Shown: positions 37,233 through 46,365 of the stretch, in pieces | Numbering within the stretch: the stretch's first letter is position 1 | Layout: each line of letters begins with the position of its first letter | From: an uncultured Bacteroides sp. | GTDB taxonomy: Bacteria > Bacteroidota > Bacteroidia > Bacteroidales > Bacteroidaceae | Direction: 5' to 3' | NCBI GenBank assembly: GCA_944320945.1 | Contig: CALUJK010000018.1 | Coordinates: 1-64,000, forward strand | Length of the DNA: 64,000 nt | Translations under genes and position numbers: made by a program | Notes under the pieces: model-generated | What the model was told of the DNA's origin: nothing | The model's input: the letters and a program-made list of their open reading frames with translations, nothing else | Database searches by the model: none

Positions 37233-38693
37233 ATGAATTTGTTTAGCAAAACAACCCTCATAGCCGGAATGATAGCAACATCCTTACTGACCGGTTGCAC
37301 TTCCGACTTCGGTTCTATCAATACCGACCGTAATAATCCTACGGAAGTCACTTCAGACTTATTGTTACTGCCCATTATGCGCTCGCTGATTCAAGACCAG
37401 TTTAACTATGGCGATGGAGCCGCATTGGCGCATCATCTGTCTCGCACCAACTACAATGAAACCGAACAATATGCATTCGGAACCAACGAAAGCACGTGGA
37501 GCAGCTACTATCTTCAACTCAACAACATCCAAGAGATGTACAATGTGGCCGAACGTGACGGGCAGCCCTCCAGCCAAGCCATCGCTATGATATGGAAAGC
37601 TTTCACCATCTCACAGATTACGGACATGTGGGGCGATGCTCCCTACTCTGAGGCTACACAAGGAGGCAGCAACATTACACCGGCCTACGACACGCAAGAG
37701 GACATCTACACGGCAGAGAACGGCATCATCGACCTGTTAAAGCAAGCCAATGAACTGTTGGAGACCAATAGCGATGTCCTGCCTTCCGACTTAGTGTATG
37801 AAGGCGACCGGTTGCGTTGGCGCAAGTTTGCCAATTCGCTCCGGCTTCGCTATCTCATGCGGATAAGCAACCGCATCGGCGAGACCTCGCTGGACATACA
37901 AAGTGAAATAGCAGAAGTCATGTCGTTGCCGCTGATGGAAAGCAATGAGGACAATATGCTGCTGCCGTTCTTAAGCGGATCACCCAACAGATGTCCCATC
38001 TACGACATGCGCTCCGGGAACTTTGAATATACCCGTATGAGTACGGAGATGGCACGTATGTGGACACAGTATGCTGACCCGCGCATCCCCGTGTGGTTTG
38101 CGCCCACAACCAACTCCGAACTGGCAGGCACGGCCGCTTATGCCGGAGTATTGTCCGCCTGCTCCTCCACTACGCTGACCAACATCGGTTATTCACAGGC
38201 TGATGTATCCATGCTGGGCGATTATTATCGTGCCACGTCGGATGCATGTAGCGCCATACTGATGAACTGCTCGGAAGTGAAGTTCTTGCAGGCTGAAGCC
38301 ATTGCACGTGGTTATGCACAAGGAGATGCGCAGTCGCTGTACGAGGAAGGCATACAGTTGTCTATGGACTACTATGGAGTAAGTATGCCCGATAATTTCC
38401 TACAACAAGAAGGTATCGCCTACAACGATGCAGAAGCACTCAATTTGATTATGATCCAAAAATGGATGGCACTCTTCATGGTGGGTTACGAAGCATGGTT
38501 CGACTTCCTACGCACCGGTCTCCCTGTACAGGATGAGATTATCGACAACCGAAATCCGACAGCAGCGGGCGAAGTGCCTTCACGCTTCTACTATCCTTCA
38601 GACGAGCAGGCTTTGAATACTGCCAACTATGAAGCAGCCATTGCACGGCACGGAGGTACAGACGACATCAACACAGAATTGTGGTGGGAATAA
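37233..38693 (+). CDS. SusD-like surface lipoprotein (SusD-like_2 type)
   Basis: The 486-aa protein has a lipoprotein signal with lipobox LLTGC (Cys about residue 22) and the helical TPR-type fold of SusD proteins. SSYYLQLNNIQEMYNVAE, FTISQITDMWGDAPYSEA and KFLQAEAIARGYA are typical, and the family looks closest to the SusD-like_2 subgroup. It would sit on the cell surface as the lid of the SusC transporter and bind the ligand. The gene is 12 nt after susC and 32 nt before the phosphoesterase gene, so the three form one unit. Confidence 0.92.
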   Translation: MNLFSKTTLIAGMIATSLLTGCTSDFGSINTDRNNPTEVTSDLLLLPIMRSLIQDQFNYGDGAALAHHLSRTNYNETEQYAFGTNESTWSSYYLQLNNIQEMYNVAERDGQPSSQAIAMIWKAFTISQITDMWGDAPYSEATQGGSNITPAYDTQEDIYTAENGIIDLLKQANELLETNSDVLPSDLVYEGDRLRWRKFANSLRLRYLMRISNRIGETSLDIQSEIAEVMSLPLMESNEDNMLLPFLSGSPNRCPIYDMRSGNFEYTRMSTEMARMWTQYADPRIPVWFAPTTNSELAGTAAYAGVLSACSSTTLTNIGYSQADVSMLGDYYRATSDACSAILMNCSEVKFLQAEAIARGYAQGDAQSLYEEGIQLSMDYYGVSMPDNFLQQEGIAYNDAEALNLIMIQKWMALFMVGYEAWFDFLRTGLPVQDEIIDNRNPTAAGEVPSRFYYPSDEQALNTANYEAAIARHGGTDDINTELWWE

Positions 38694-38725
38694 TCTCCAT
38701 TTATACACTTAAGTAAACAAACATT

Positions 38726-40129
38726 ATGAAACAAACATGCATCATTATCCTCTTCCTGCTCTTGTCTGTCATGACAGGGAGAGCCGAAACCGTCAAAGGT
38801 TACGTCAAGTCCGGGAATCAAGGACTTGGCGAAGTCCTGGTGACGGACGGTTACAGCTTTACAGTCACAGACAATAAAGGAAATTATGCAATTGAACTGA
38901 ACGAAAAGGCGGAATTCATCTACATACTTACCCCCAAAGGATATGTTGCCGACTTCAGTTCCGGAGTGCCTCAGTTCTACCAACCTGTGGATAAAGCACA
39001 AAAAGAGTATAACTTCGATTTACAACCCATGAAGGGTGACGCCAACCGTTTTGCCATGATTACCATGGCAGATACGCAACTGGATACTGCCTCGGACGTA
39101 CATCGCCTGATGAGCGAGACGCTGCCCGACATGCAAGAAACTCTTAAACAATATACCGATGTACAGACTGCCGGCATCTTATTGGGAGACATCTCTTGGG
39201 ATGTATATGTGCAGAACGAAGCGTATAAAGAATTTGCCCGCCAACTGAACATTCCCATCTATCCGGTCATCGGGAATCACGATTTTGACAAGTATATGGA
39301 ACCGACTCCGGACGCGGACTTCGCACATATCTATAAAGCAAACTTCGGTCCGTTGTACTATGCGTTCCAATTAGGCGACGTCTATTACATTGTGCTGAAC
39401 AATATGGTGTATTACGGCAACAAGAAGTACAAAACCACTTTGGAGCAAGAAGACCAGATGAAATGGCTGGAACTGTTGCTTAACTGCGTCTTGCAGCAAG
39501 ACAAACAGGTGGTAGTGGCTATGCACGCTCCTCTGAAGCCCTCTTCCGAACGTCCGCTGATTCCGGGAGGTGAAAAACTGAAACAGATGCTGATGAATAA
39601 GTTTCAATCCACGATTATCTCCGGACATTATCATCGCAATACGAATACCGACATAGGTGCCGGCATCATGGAACATAACTTAGGCGCCATTTGCGGAACG
39701 TGGTGGAATGGTGATACCGGTTCTGACGGTTCACCCAATGGTTATCAGGTGTTCGAAGGAGAAGGAAGCAAAATCAAATGGTACTACAAAGCAACCGGCA
39801 AGGACCGTTCTGTTCAGTTTAAGGTATATGCCAAAGGCACGGTAATGGAAAGACCGAACGCCGTAGTCGTAAAGGTATGGAACTGGGATGACGCTTGGCG
39901 CGTACGCTGGTATGAAGATGGAAAATTCATGGGAGACATGTCCCGCTTCTACTCTTTCGACCCCGACTATCTGGCTCATCTGAACGGTCGTCGCGCCGTG
40001 GCCGATTATACTCCGGCCCGCACAGACCACTATTTTTCAGCCGTACCTTCTGCCGGTGCCAAAGAGATAAAGATTGAGGTAACAGACCGGTTCGGTCAGG
40101 TTTATACGGAAACGGTCAATGCTGATTAG
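38726..40129 (+). CDS. Secreted calcineurin-like phosphoesterase
   Basis: A 467-aa exported protein: signal peptide about residues 1-20 (IIILFLLLSVMTGRA), an N-terminal beta-sandwich (TVKGYVKSGNQGLGEVLVTD), a central metallophosphoesterase domain and a C-terminal domain (about 340-467). Metal-binding motifs are in order: MADTQLD, GDISWD, GNHDFD, AMHAPL and SGHYHRN. The three-domain plan is the MetallophosN-Metallophos-MetallophosC type. Its place after susC/susD suggests that it removes phosphate from a substrate taken up by that pair, in the periplasm or on the surface. The real substrate is unknown. Confidence 0.9.
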   Translation: MKQTCIIILFLLLSVMTGRAETVKGYVKSGNQGLGEVLVTDGYSFTVTDNKGNYAIELNEKAEFIYILTPKGYVADFSSGVPQFYQPVDKAQKEYNFDLQPMKGDANRFAMITMADTQLDTASDVHRLMSETLPDMQETLKQYTDVQTAGILLGDISWDVYVQNEAYKEFARQLNIPIYPVIGNHDFDKYMEPTPDADFAHIYKANFGPLYYAFQLGDVYYIVLNNMVYYGNKKYKTTLEQEDQMKWLELLLNCVLQQDKQVVVAMHAPLKPSSERPLIPGGEKLKQMLMNKFQSTIISGHYHRNTNTDIGAGIMEHNLGAICGTWWNGDTGSDGSPNGYQVFEGEGSKIKWYYKATGKDRSVQFKVYAKGTVMERPNAVVVKVWNWDDAWRVRWYEDGKFMGDMSRFYSFDPDYLAHLNGRRAVADYTPARTDHYFSAVPSAGAKEIKIEVTDRFGQVYTETVNAD

Positions 40130-40191
40130 TTATAAATATAGACAAATGTAGTGCTACTGCTTGCCCATTTTCGGCAAGTATATATGCAGCA

Positions 40192-40287
40192 ACCGGGAAA
40201 TACATTCGGAGCGTGGTCGAAAAGGCTTTCGACCACGCTCCGAATGTATTTCCCGGTCACCCCCGCCAGAAGGCGTCGTAGCGGGGG
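40192..40287. repeat. Perfect 31-bp inverted repeat plus GC hairpin (element D)
   Basis: At 40192-40257 two arms of 31 nt are perfectly complementary around a 4-nt loop AGGC; the arm begins ACCGGGAAATACATTCGGAG and ends in GTCGAAA. Next to it, at 40260-40287, is a second hairpin, CCCCCGC...GCGGGGG. Read on the minus strand the order is hairpin then palindrome, as in elements A-C. It sits between two convergent genes and can act as a bidirectional terminator. Confidence 0.85.
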
Positions 40288-40309
40288 ATACGGTATTCGT
40301 CAGAAACAT

Positions 40310-41137
40310 TTACAAAAGAATATTCTTCAGTTGTGCAGCCATCTGTTGCTGTACTTCCAAAGCAGCCTGACGGGCAGCATCTGCAAAATCGTGTCCTTTA
40401 CCGGCATAAATGATACCGCGGCTGGAGTTCACTATCAGTCCGCACTCTTTCGTCATACCATATTTGCAGACTTCTTCCAAAGAACCGCCTTGGGCACCTA
40501 CTCCGGGAACAAGCAGGAAGTGATTGGGCACAATCTTGCGGATATCTTCGAAAGCACGACCTTGAGTGGCACCCACAACGTACATCATCTGTTCGTCATT
40601 TGCCCACTCCTGACTTTTACGGAGCACTTTTTCGAAAAGACGTTCGCCTTCCTTATCCTCCGTGAGTTGGAAATCATGCGACCCCTTGTTACTGGTAAGA
40701 GCCAACAGAATAACCCAGTGGCCAGGATAGCTAAGGAAAGGCGTCACGCTATCCTCACCCATATAGGGAGCTACTGTGACAGAGTCAATATCCAATTCTT
40801 CGAAGAATGAACGGGCATACATAGCCGATGTGTTACCGATATCACCGCGTTTGGCATCGGCAATGATGAACTGGTCGGGATATTGTTCCTTGATGTACTT
40901 TACTGTCTTTTCGAAAGCCACCCAGCCTTTTACGCCCAGACTTTCGTAAAAAGCCAAATTAGGTTTGTAGGCGACACACAGGTCAGCCGTAGCATCAATA
41001 ATGGCCTTATTGAAAGTAAAGATTGGGGCAGCCTCATCCAACAAGTGGTCGGGAATCTTCTTAATGTCGGTGTCCAAGCCTACACAGAGGAAGGACTGTT
41101 TGCGACGGATGTTGTCAATAAGTTGTTGTTTATTCAT
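40310..41137 (-). CDS. pyrF: Orotidine 5'-phosphate decarboxylase
   Basis: The 275-aa protein matches the larger subfamily-2 OMP decarboxylases, which make UMP from OMP. The active-site lysine motif is [18 protein letters not shown] near residues 90-107. LCVGLDTD at the N-terminus and [14 protein letters not shown] near the end bind substrate. It is the last gene of the purM-prfA-pyrF operon, 20 nt after the DUF4153 gene, and its stop lies next to element D. Confidence 0.97.
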   Translation of the reverse strand: MNKQQLIDNIRRKQSFLCVGLDTDIKKIPDHLLDEAAPIFTFNKAIIDATADLCVAYKPNLAFYESLGVKGWVAFEKTVKYIKEQYPDQFIIADAKRGDIGNTSAMYARSFFEELDIDSVTVAPYMGEDSVTPFLSYPGHWVILLALTSNKGSHDFQLTEDKEGERLFEKVLRKSQEWANDEQMMYVVGATQGRAFEDIRKIVPNHFLLVPGVGAQGGSLEEVCKYGMTKECGLIVNSSRGIIYAGKGHDFADAARQAALEVQQQMAAQLKNILL

Positions 41138-41157
41138 ATCTATTATTTATTAAATGA

Positions 41158-42885
41158 TCAATCAAGTTCTTTAGTGGGAGGGGTCGCATTGTGGTAAAGA
41201 TAGCCTTGCATATTAACCTTCAACAGGTCAGAATCGGAAGCAGAAGCCCCTCCGTAATTGTCAAACGAGGTAAGCACGAATCTGTTGCCTTGACGGGTCT
41301 GCAATACCGGCGGAGGTAACGTCTTGTCTTTATCACGCAGACAAAGGGTATCAACCGGGATGCAAAGCGTATCTTGTGCATAGTCCAGAGGGATGATGTA
41401 AAGGGTGTGATTATTCACAACTTCAGCAGACTGTATGCCTCTGACTAAGGTGCAGTAACGATAGCCTTGTGGCACCGGTATGGTAGTCTTATCAAACGTG
41501 TAATAACTGATGTCTAATTCGACTGTATCTTCTTTCACAACATCAATGAGTGTAAAGGAAATATCCTTATCCAGCAGGTCGCCAACACTTTTCTCCACAC
41601 CGCCGTAATAATCGATAAGATATACTATCTTGCTATGTACCTGCTCAGCTTCCTCTTTCGGAAGGGAACGCAACCATGCCTCATATTGTTCCTCAGAAAG
41701 AGGCAGGTCGGTATTACCACTCTTCACTAAGGCTTCTTCTATCTCTCCTCTCAGCACACTGCGCGTAATGCCGGCATAATTTACCGGCAATGCTGACGTT
41801 AGCAGGAAGACGATGGAAAACGATATTGGAATCCAACTGATACGCCGTGCCCGTTCCACAATCAACTTGATGCAGACGAAATAGAACCACAGGTTTAGCG
41901 TCACCAAGTAGAGACGCTTGATGGTAATGCCATAATCCATGAAGCGGCGGGCAATGCCGACAGTCATCAGCAACAGTAAGGGCAGGACAAGAAGCGGCAA
42001 CCAGCGGGCTATTCTCTCATCCATCTTTCTACCTTCTTTCAATCGAGACGGATAAAGACCGAATTCGATGCCGATGCAACCCAACATAAGTACCGTCACC
42101 AGCCATGACACCCATCCGTCCGGCAGTTCCCAACGAATAATGATGCGGGCTACATACAGATAGAGTACCAACAGATATAGACCTGCCAACGGCAAAAAGA
42201 GATAGCGGATGATACCATTCAAGAACGAGGAGGGTTGCCAACGGCGTTCGTGTTTCCGTTCACCTTGTGGCAACAGACCGAGAAACAGCAGTGAAGGAAG
42301 AGTAAGAAAACATACTACAGCGATATAGGCATAATTCTTTCCACTGACAGGTACTCCGAACAGTTGTTCCAGCGAAAAGAGTAACAGGCTCAGCCCTCCG
42401 TGCATAATTGCCCCGATTATGATAACCGTAGCCAATGTGCCTAAAGCATTCACCGCAAAATACCAGGCAGGAACATCATCCTTCTCGCGGAAAAACGACA
42501 AGAAGGACACCGATAGCCCGATAGCCAGCAATGCAGCTCCGTGAGCAATGCCTACGGATACCCGCAACTCGGAGATTTCAGAATAGAGAAAAAGGGAATC
42601 AACCGCCAGCAACAATTGCGCTACGATGTGTACAGCCCATACGATCCGTTTTCTTTTCACCTCCTCTCCCCACAAATGAATACTGAGCGAAAGCACAGTA
42701 CCCACAGAAAGGAAATAGCCTGCAATCACCCACGGGCTATCGTCCTCAATAGTCGCCCCAATGATGTAAAAAAGGTAAACCGTCAGTGCCAAAACGAATG
42801 CCACCGTAAGCGGGAAACGCTTTGCACAACGGCGAAAGGCTTCACCCGCTGTCTGGAAAAGGTTGGAAAGAGACTGAAACTTCAT
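41158..42885 (-). CDS. DUF4153 multi-pass membrane protein
   Basis: The 575-aa protein has about ten hydrophobic segments over residues 25-400 and a soluble C-terminal domain of about 170 residues (EAWLRSLPKEEAEQVHSKIV onward). It matches the DUF4153 family, which has no known function. It lies 3 nt after prfA and 20 nt before pyrF, a tightly packed position conserved in Bacteroides. The C-terminal domain is probably outside the membrane. Nothing in it identifies an enzyme. Confidence 0.8.
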   Translation of the reverse strand: MKFQSLSNLFQTAGEAFRRCAKRFPLTVAFVLALTVYLFYIIGATIEDDSPWVIAGYFLSVGTVLSLSIHLWGEEVKRKRIVWAVHIVAQLLLAVDSLFLYSEISELRVSVGIAHGAALLAIGLSVSFLSFFREKDDVPAWYFAVNALGTLATVIIIGAIMHGGLSLLLFSLEQLFGVPVSGKNYAYIAVVCFLTLPSLLFLGLLPQGERKHERRWQPSSFLNGIIRYLFLPLAGLYLLVLYLYVARIIIRWELPDGWVSWLVTVLMLGCIGIEFGLYPSRLKEGRKMDERIARWLPLLVLPLLLLMTVGIARRFMDYGITIKRLYLVTLNLWFYFVCIKLIVERARRISWIPISFSIVFLLTSALPVNYAGITRSVLRGEIEEALVKSGNTDLPLSEEQYEAWLRSLPKEEAEQVHSKIVYLIDYYGGVEKSVGDLLDKDISFTLIDVVKEDTVELDISYYTFDKTTIPVPQGYRYCTLVRGIQSAEVVNNHTLYIIPLDYAQDTLCIPVDTLCLRDKDKTLPPPVLQTRQGNRFVLTSFDNYGGASASDSDLLKVNMQGYLYHNATPPTKELD

Positions 42886-42888
42886 AGG

Positions 42889-44004
42889 CTAAAGTTCGCT
42901 TTCCTTCAGCCGTTCTGCATTCTCTGCCACAATGAGGTGGTCAATGCAGTCCTGGATGTCCCCATCCATGAAAGCGGCCAGATTGTAGATGGTATAGTTA
43001 ATACGATGGTCTGTAATACGTCCCTGCGGATAATTGTAGGTACGAATCTTAGCCGAACGGTCGCCCGTACTGACCATCGTCTTGCGCTTGGAGGCGATAT
43101 CATCAATGTACTTCTGATGCTCCTTATCGTAGATGAAAGTGCGCAGACGTGACAGGGCACGCTCTTTGTTCTTGGGTTGGTCGCGTGTCTCGGTACATTC
43201 AATAAGGATTTCCTCTACCACGCCCGTATTGGGATTCTTCCAGTTGTAGCGCAGGCGTACACCCGACTCCACTTTGTTAACGTTCTGACCGCCCGCACCG
43301 CCACTGCGGAAAGTGTCCCACTTGATTTCGCCCTCGTTAATCTCTACGTCGAACGGTTCCGCTTCGGGCAACACGGCCACGGATGCTGCGGAGGTATGTA
43401 CACGCCCCTGTGTCTCCGTAGCAGGAACACGCTGCACACGATGTACACCCGATTCGTATTTCAACGTACCATATACATTATCGCCCGTTACCGAGCAAAT
43501 GATTTCCTTGAATCCGCCGGCTGCACCTTCGTTGGCACTGGACACTTCCAGTTTCCATCCCTTTCGCTCGCAATACTTGGAATACATACGGAAGAGGTCT
43601 CCGGCAAAGATAGCTGCCTCATCGCCACCCGTACCACCGCGTATCTCCAATATGGCATTACGGCCGTCTTGCGGGTCAGCGGGAATAAGAAGCAGCTTGA
43701 TTTCTTCTTCCAGTTGGGGACGGCGGGCTTCGCACGCATCCAACTCCTCACGGGCCATTTCCCGCATTTCAGCATCTGTCTCGTTGGCAATGATTTCTTT
43801 GGCCTCATCAATACCGTTCAGCACTTGCATGTATTCCTTGCGGGCGGTCATCAGATCACCCAGTTCTTTGTATTCTTTTGTTAACTTGACGTAACGCTTT
43901 TGGTCGGCAATCACGGCCGGGTCCGTTATCAGGGTCGATACTTCCTCGTAGCGTGCCACGAGGCCATCAAGTTTCTCAAGTAGTGTATTATTGGCTTCTG
44001 TCAT
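42889..44004 (-). CDS. prfA: Peptide chain release factor 1
   Basis: This 371-aa class I release factor recognises UAA and UAG. The catalytic GGQ is present in RSGGAGGQNVNKVES near residue 240. The stop-codon tripeptide PxT of RF1 is seen as PAT in RVPATETQGRVHTSA near residue 191, which separates it from RF2 (SPF). The N-terminal coiled region (about 1-100) is intact. It is followed after 3 nt by the DUF4153 gene and preceded by two small membrane-protein genes. Confidence 0.97.
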   Translation of the reverse strand: MTEANNTLLEKLDGLVARYEEVSTLITDPAVIADQKRYVKLTKEYKELGDLMTARKEYMQVLNGIDEAKEIIANETDAEMREMAREELDACEARRPQLEEEIKLLLIPADPQDGRNAILEIRGGTGGDEAAIFAGDLFRMYSKYCERKGWKLEVSSANEGAAGGFKEIICSVTGDNVYGTLKYESGVHRVQRVPATETQGRVHTSAASVAVLPEAEPFDVEINEGEIKWDTFRSGGAGGQNVNKVESGVRLRYNWKNPNTGVVEEILIECTETRDQPKNKERALSRLRTFIYDKEHQKYIDDIASKRKTMVSTGDRSAKIRTYNYPQGRITDHRINYTIYNLAAFMDGDIQDCIDHLIVAENAERLKESEL

Positions 44005-44032
44005 ATTGATAAATCTGAGTCTAATGAGTTTC

Positions 44033-44323
44033 TTATAAATTCTGCGCTATCCATCCCACCGCCAGCGCTACAGCCACCGTAACAAATGCTGCCAACGCCC
44101 ACTGTTTTCCACTCCACGACGGATAGGTTCCACCCAAACATGTACTGTTGATATATAAAAAGGCGAAAGGAGTAAGTAAGATTGCAAAACTTTGCAGACA
44201 AGCATAGTCCCACATATATACGCCTGCATACAGGGCTGCTTCCACTACTACGAACACGGCTATAAGAATAATACATAGCCGTTTCCGTATCGGCTTTGGA
44301 GATGATTGTTTGTGTTCTTTCAT
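44033..44323 (-). CDS. Small membrane protein, unknown family
   Basis: A 96-aa protein with a basic N-terminus (KEHKQSSPKPIRKRL) and three hydrophobic stretches (about residues 16-35, 40-58 and 73-93). I do not recognise the family. It lies 28 nt before prfA and 46 nt after a similar small gene, inside the purM-pyrF operon. Both end in a comparable arrangement (KKQW or GKQWAL before the last membrane segment), suggesting distant duplication. Confidence 0.65.
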   Translation of the reverse strand: MKEHKQSSPKPIRKRLCIILIAVFVVVEAALYAGVYMWDYACLQSFAILLTPFAFLYINSTCLGGTYPSWSGKQWALAAFVTVAVALAVGWIAQNL

Positions 44324-44369
44324 GTCTCTTCCTGTGATTAAGACTATTCGGGAAATATAATCGGGGGAC

Positions 44370-44636
44370 TTACTTCCAACACTCTGCGACCAGTATAATC
44401 ACAGCCGGAAGCAAGAAAGTGATAACGATACATAACAACCACTGCTTTTTGCTGTATTTCTTAGCAGAACCGTCAGGATTAATATAACGGCTGAAGTATG
44501 TCCCCAACAAACCGGCACACGTATAACAAAGGAACTTGAGGTAAGGGGTATCAAACCGGCATACAAGAGCTACCAGACCTATATATGCAATCAGGCCACC
44601 GATGCCCACTAAGCAACCTCTTTTACCTTTCATCAC
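44370..44636 (-). CDS. Small membrane protein, unknown family
   Basis: An 88-aa protein with about three membrane segments (residues 8-26, 32-48, 65-84) and a short polar loop containing INPDGSAKKYSKKQW. Family not recognised. It starts 16 nt after the purM stop. The related W-containing loop (SGKQWAL in the next gene) suggests that the two small proteins share ancestry and could interact. Confidence 0.65.
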   Translation of the reverse strand: MMKGKRGCLVGIGGLIAYIGLVALVCRFDTPYLKFLCYTCAGLLGTYFSRYINPDGSAKKYSKKQWLLCIVITFLLPAVIILVAECWK

Positions 44637-44652
44637 CCTTTATTCATGATTG

Positions 44653-45825
44653 TCATTCGTAACGGAACTCTCCAAATTCGCTGCGGATAATCAGTTCGCG
44701 CTTGTCACTCTCTTCGATACGACCCACTATCTGCGCATCAATGTTGAACGACTTGGAGATGGCAATGACTTCTTCGACATATTCAGGAGAGAGATAGACT
44801 TCGAAACGGTGACCCATGTTGAAGACCTTGTACATTTCTTCCCACTCCGTGCCGCTCTGCTCCTTAATAGTACGGAACAGAGGAGGAACAGGGAAAAGAT
44901 TGTCCTTGATGACGCGGCAATTATCACCTACGAAGTGCAACACCTTCGTCTGTGCACCACCGGAACAATGTACCATACCATGAATTTGCGGACGCAAGGC
45001 ATCAAGTAACTTCTTTACTACAGGAGCGTACGTACGGGTAGGAGAAAGCACCAGTTTACCGGCATCTATCGGACTGCCCTCTACGGCATCAGTCAACTTC
45101 AAACCACCGCTGTACACCAACTCCTGAGGAACAGCATGGTCGTAACTCTCAGGATATTTTTCGGCCAGATACTTGGCAAAGACGTCGTGACGGGCAGAAG
45201 TCAGACCGTTGCTACCCATACCGCCGTTGTATTCTTTCTCGTAAGTAGCTTGTCCGTAAGAAGCAAGCCCCACAATAACATCACCCGGACGGATATTGGC
45301 GTTGTCTATCACGTCACTGCGTTTCATGCGACAGGTCACGGTGGAATCTACAATAATGGTACGCACCAAATCGCCCACATCGGCTGTTTCACCTCCGGTG
45401 GCATAGACACCAACGCCCATTTCACGCAACTCGGCCAACAATTCATCCGTACCGTTGATAATGGCTGAGATGACTTCACCCGGCACCAGCAACTTATTAC
45501 GTCCGATGGTGCTGGACACTAAAATGTTATCCACCGCACCCACACACAACAAGTCGTCGATGTTCATGATCAGCGCATCCTGTGCAATGCCTTTCCACAC
45601 GCTCAGGTCACCTGTTTCTTTCCAATATAGATAAGCCAACGAGGACTTGGTACCTGCGCCGTCGGCATGCATGATGTTACAATACTCCGGGTCGCCCCCC
45701 AGTATGTCAGGAATAATCTTACAGAAAGCACGAGGAAAGATGCCCTTATCGATGTTCTTGATGGCATTGTGAACGTCTTCTTTCGATGCGCTCACGCCGC
45801 GCATCATATATCTCTGGTTGCTCAT
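44653..45825 (-). CDS. purM: Phosphoribosylformylglycinamidine cyclo-ligase (AIR synthase)
   Basis: From ATG at 45825 the protein has 390 aa, longer than the 345-aa E. coli enzyme but usual for Bacteroidota. It closes the imidazole ring in purine synthesis using ATP. AIRS motifs are ADGAGTKSSLAYLYW, GIAQDALIMNIDDLLCVGA, TGGETADVGD and MGHRFEVYL. An upstream in-frame ATG at 45852 gives nine odd residues and overlaps the -7 box region, so it was rejected. It is the first gene of the operon that runs to pyrF. Confidence 0.94.
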   Translation of the reverse strand: MSNQRYMMRGVSASKEDVHNAIKNIDKGIFPRAFCKIIPDILGGDPEYCNIMHADGAGTKSSLAYLYWKETGDLSVWKGIAQDALIMNIDDLLCVGAVDNILVSSTIGRNKLLVPGEVISAIINGTDELLAELREMGVGVYATGGETADVGDLVRTIIVDSTVTCRMKRSDVIDNANIRPGDVIVGLASYGQATYEKEYNGGMGSNGLTSARHDVFAKYLAEKYPESYDHAVPQELVYSGGLKLTDAVEGSPIDAGKLVLSPTRTYAPVVKKLLDALRPQIHGMVHCSGGAQTKVLHFVGDNCRVIKDNLFPVPPLFRTIKEQSGTEWEEMYKVFNMGHRFEVYLSPEYVEEVIAISKSFNIDAQIVGRIEESDKRELIIRSEFGEFRYE

Positions 45826-45849
45826 AACATAAAGTATTTTAAACTTCTG

Positions 45850-45857
45850 CAAAGATA
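45850..45857 (-). promoter_or_regulatory. Candidate -7 box of the purM-pyrF operon
   Basis: The minus strand reads TATCTTTG, about 25 nt upstream of the purM start. No purine riboswitch-like structure is seen in the short leader. Confidence 0.5.
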
Positions 45858-45870
45858 GGGATTATTCTCT

Positions 45871-45905
45871 AAAAAAACGGCACTCTCCCATGACAGAAGA
45901 GTGCC
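45871..45905 (-). terminator. Intrinsic terminator of the DUF2582 gene
   Basis: Perfect 8-bp stem GGCACTCT/AGAGTGCC at 45879-45905 is followed on the minus strand by a run of seven T (45871-45877). It lies 34 nt after the winged-helix gene stop and insulates purM. Confidence 0.85.
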
Positions 45906-45938
45906 TGCACTTGTAAAGCATCGATTTTTACTAACTAA

Positions 45939-46166
45939 TCAGCCAATATAAATGTTCACCATCAGACTGATATTAGCTGATCCATTCTCCTTGATAATTT
46001 CAAACTGGATTTTATTCTCACGTGCCAGCCAGCCGACAGCACCGGCCAGTTCGCGTTCACTCAATCCTGTGGCGCGTTGTACTTCTTCGAAAGTCCATTT
46101 ACGATTCTCAGTGCTCAATGTATTCCACACTATACCTGCCCATTCGCCAATCAGATTCTTGTCCAT
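45939..46166 (-). CDS. Winged helix-turn-helix protein (DUF2582)
   Basis: A 75-aa protein that is a single winged helix domain. IGEWAGIVWNTL is helix 1, WTFEEVQRATGLSERELAGA the helix-turn-helix and VGWLARENKIQFE the wing entry. This family is common in Bacteroidota and is presumed to bind DNA, but its targets are unknown. It is monocistronic with its own terminator. A TACATTTG sequence at 46237-46244 (minus strand) is a possible -7 box. The remainder of the 46167-46365 gap is AT-rich with nothing else visible. Confidence 0.8.
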   Translation of the reverse strand: MDKNLIGEWAGIVWNTLSTENRKWTFEEVQRATGLSERELAGAVGWLARENKIQFEIIKENGSANISLMVNIYIG

Positions 46167-46365
46167 AAGAATTTCCTCCTTTTCAAATTTTGCGGATTAA
46201 TATTAATTCATATAGTTGTATCAAAGAAACCACGCTCAAATGTAATAAAATTCCAACAAATCCATACAGAAAGCATCTTATTTTACAAATATTAACCAAA
46301 TATTTCAATAGGAGTTATACTAATTATTACAATTTGTTATCCATTGGTATGATTTATTGTCCCAA

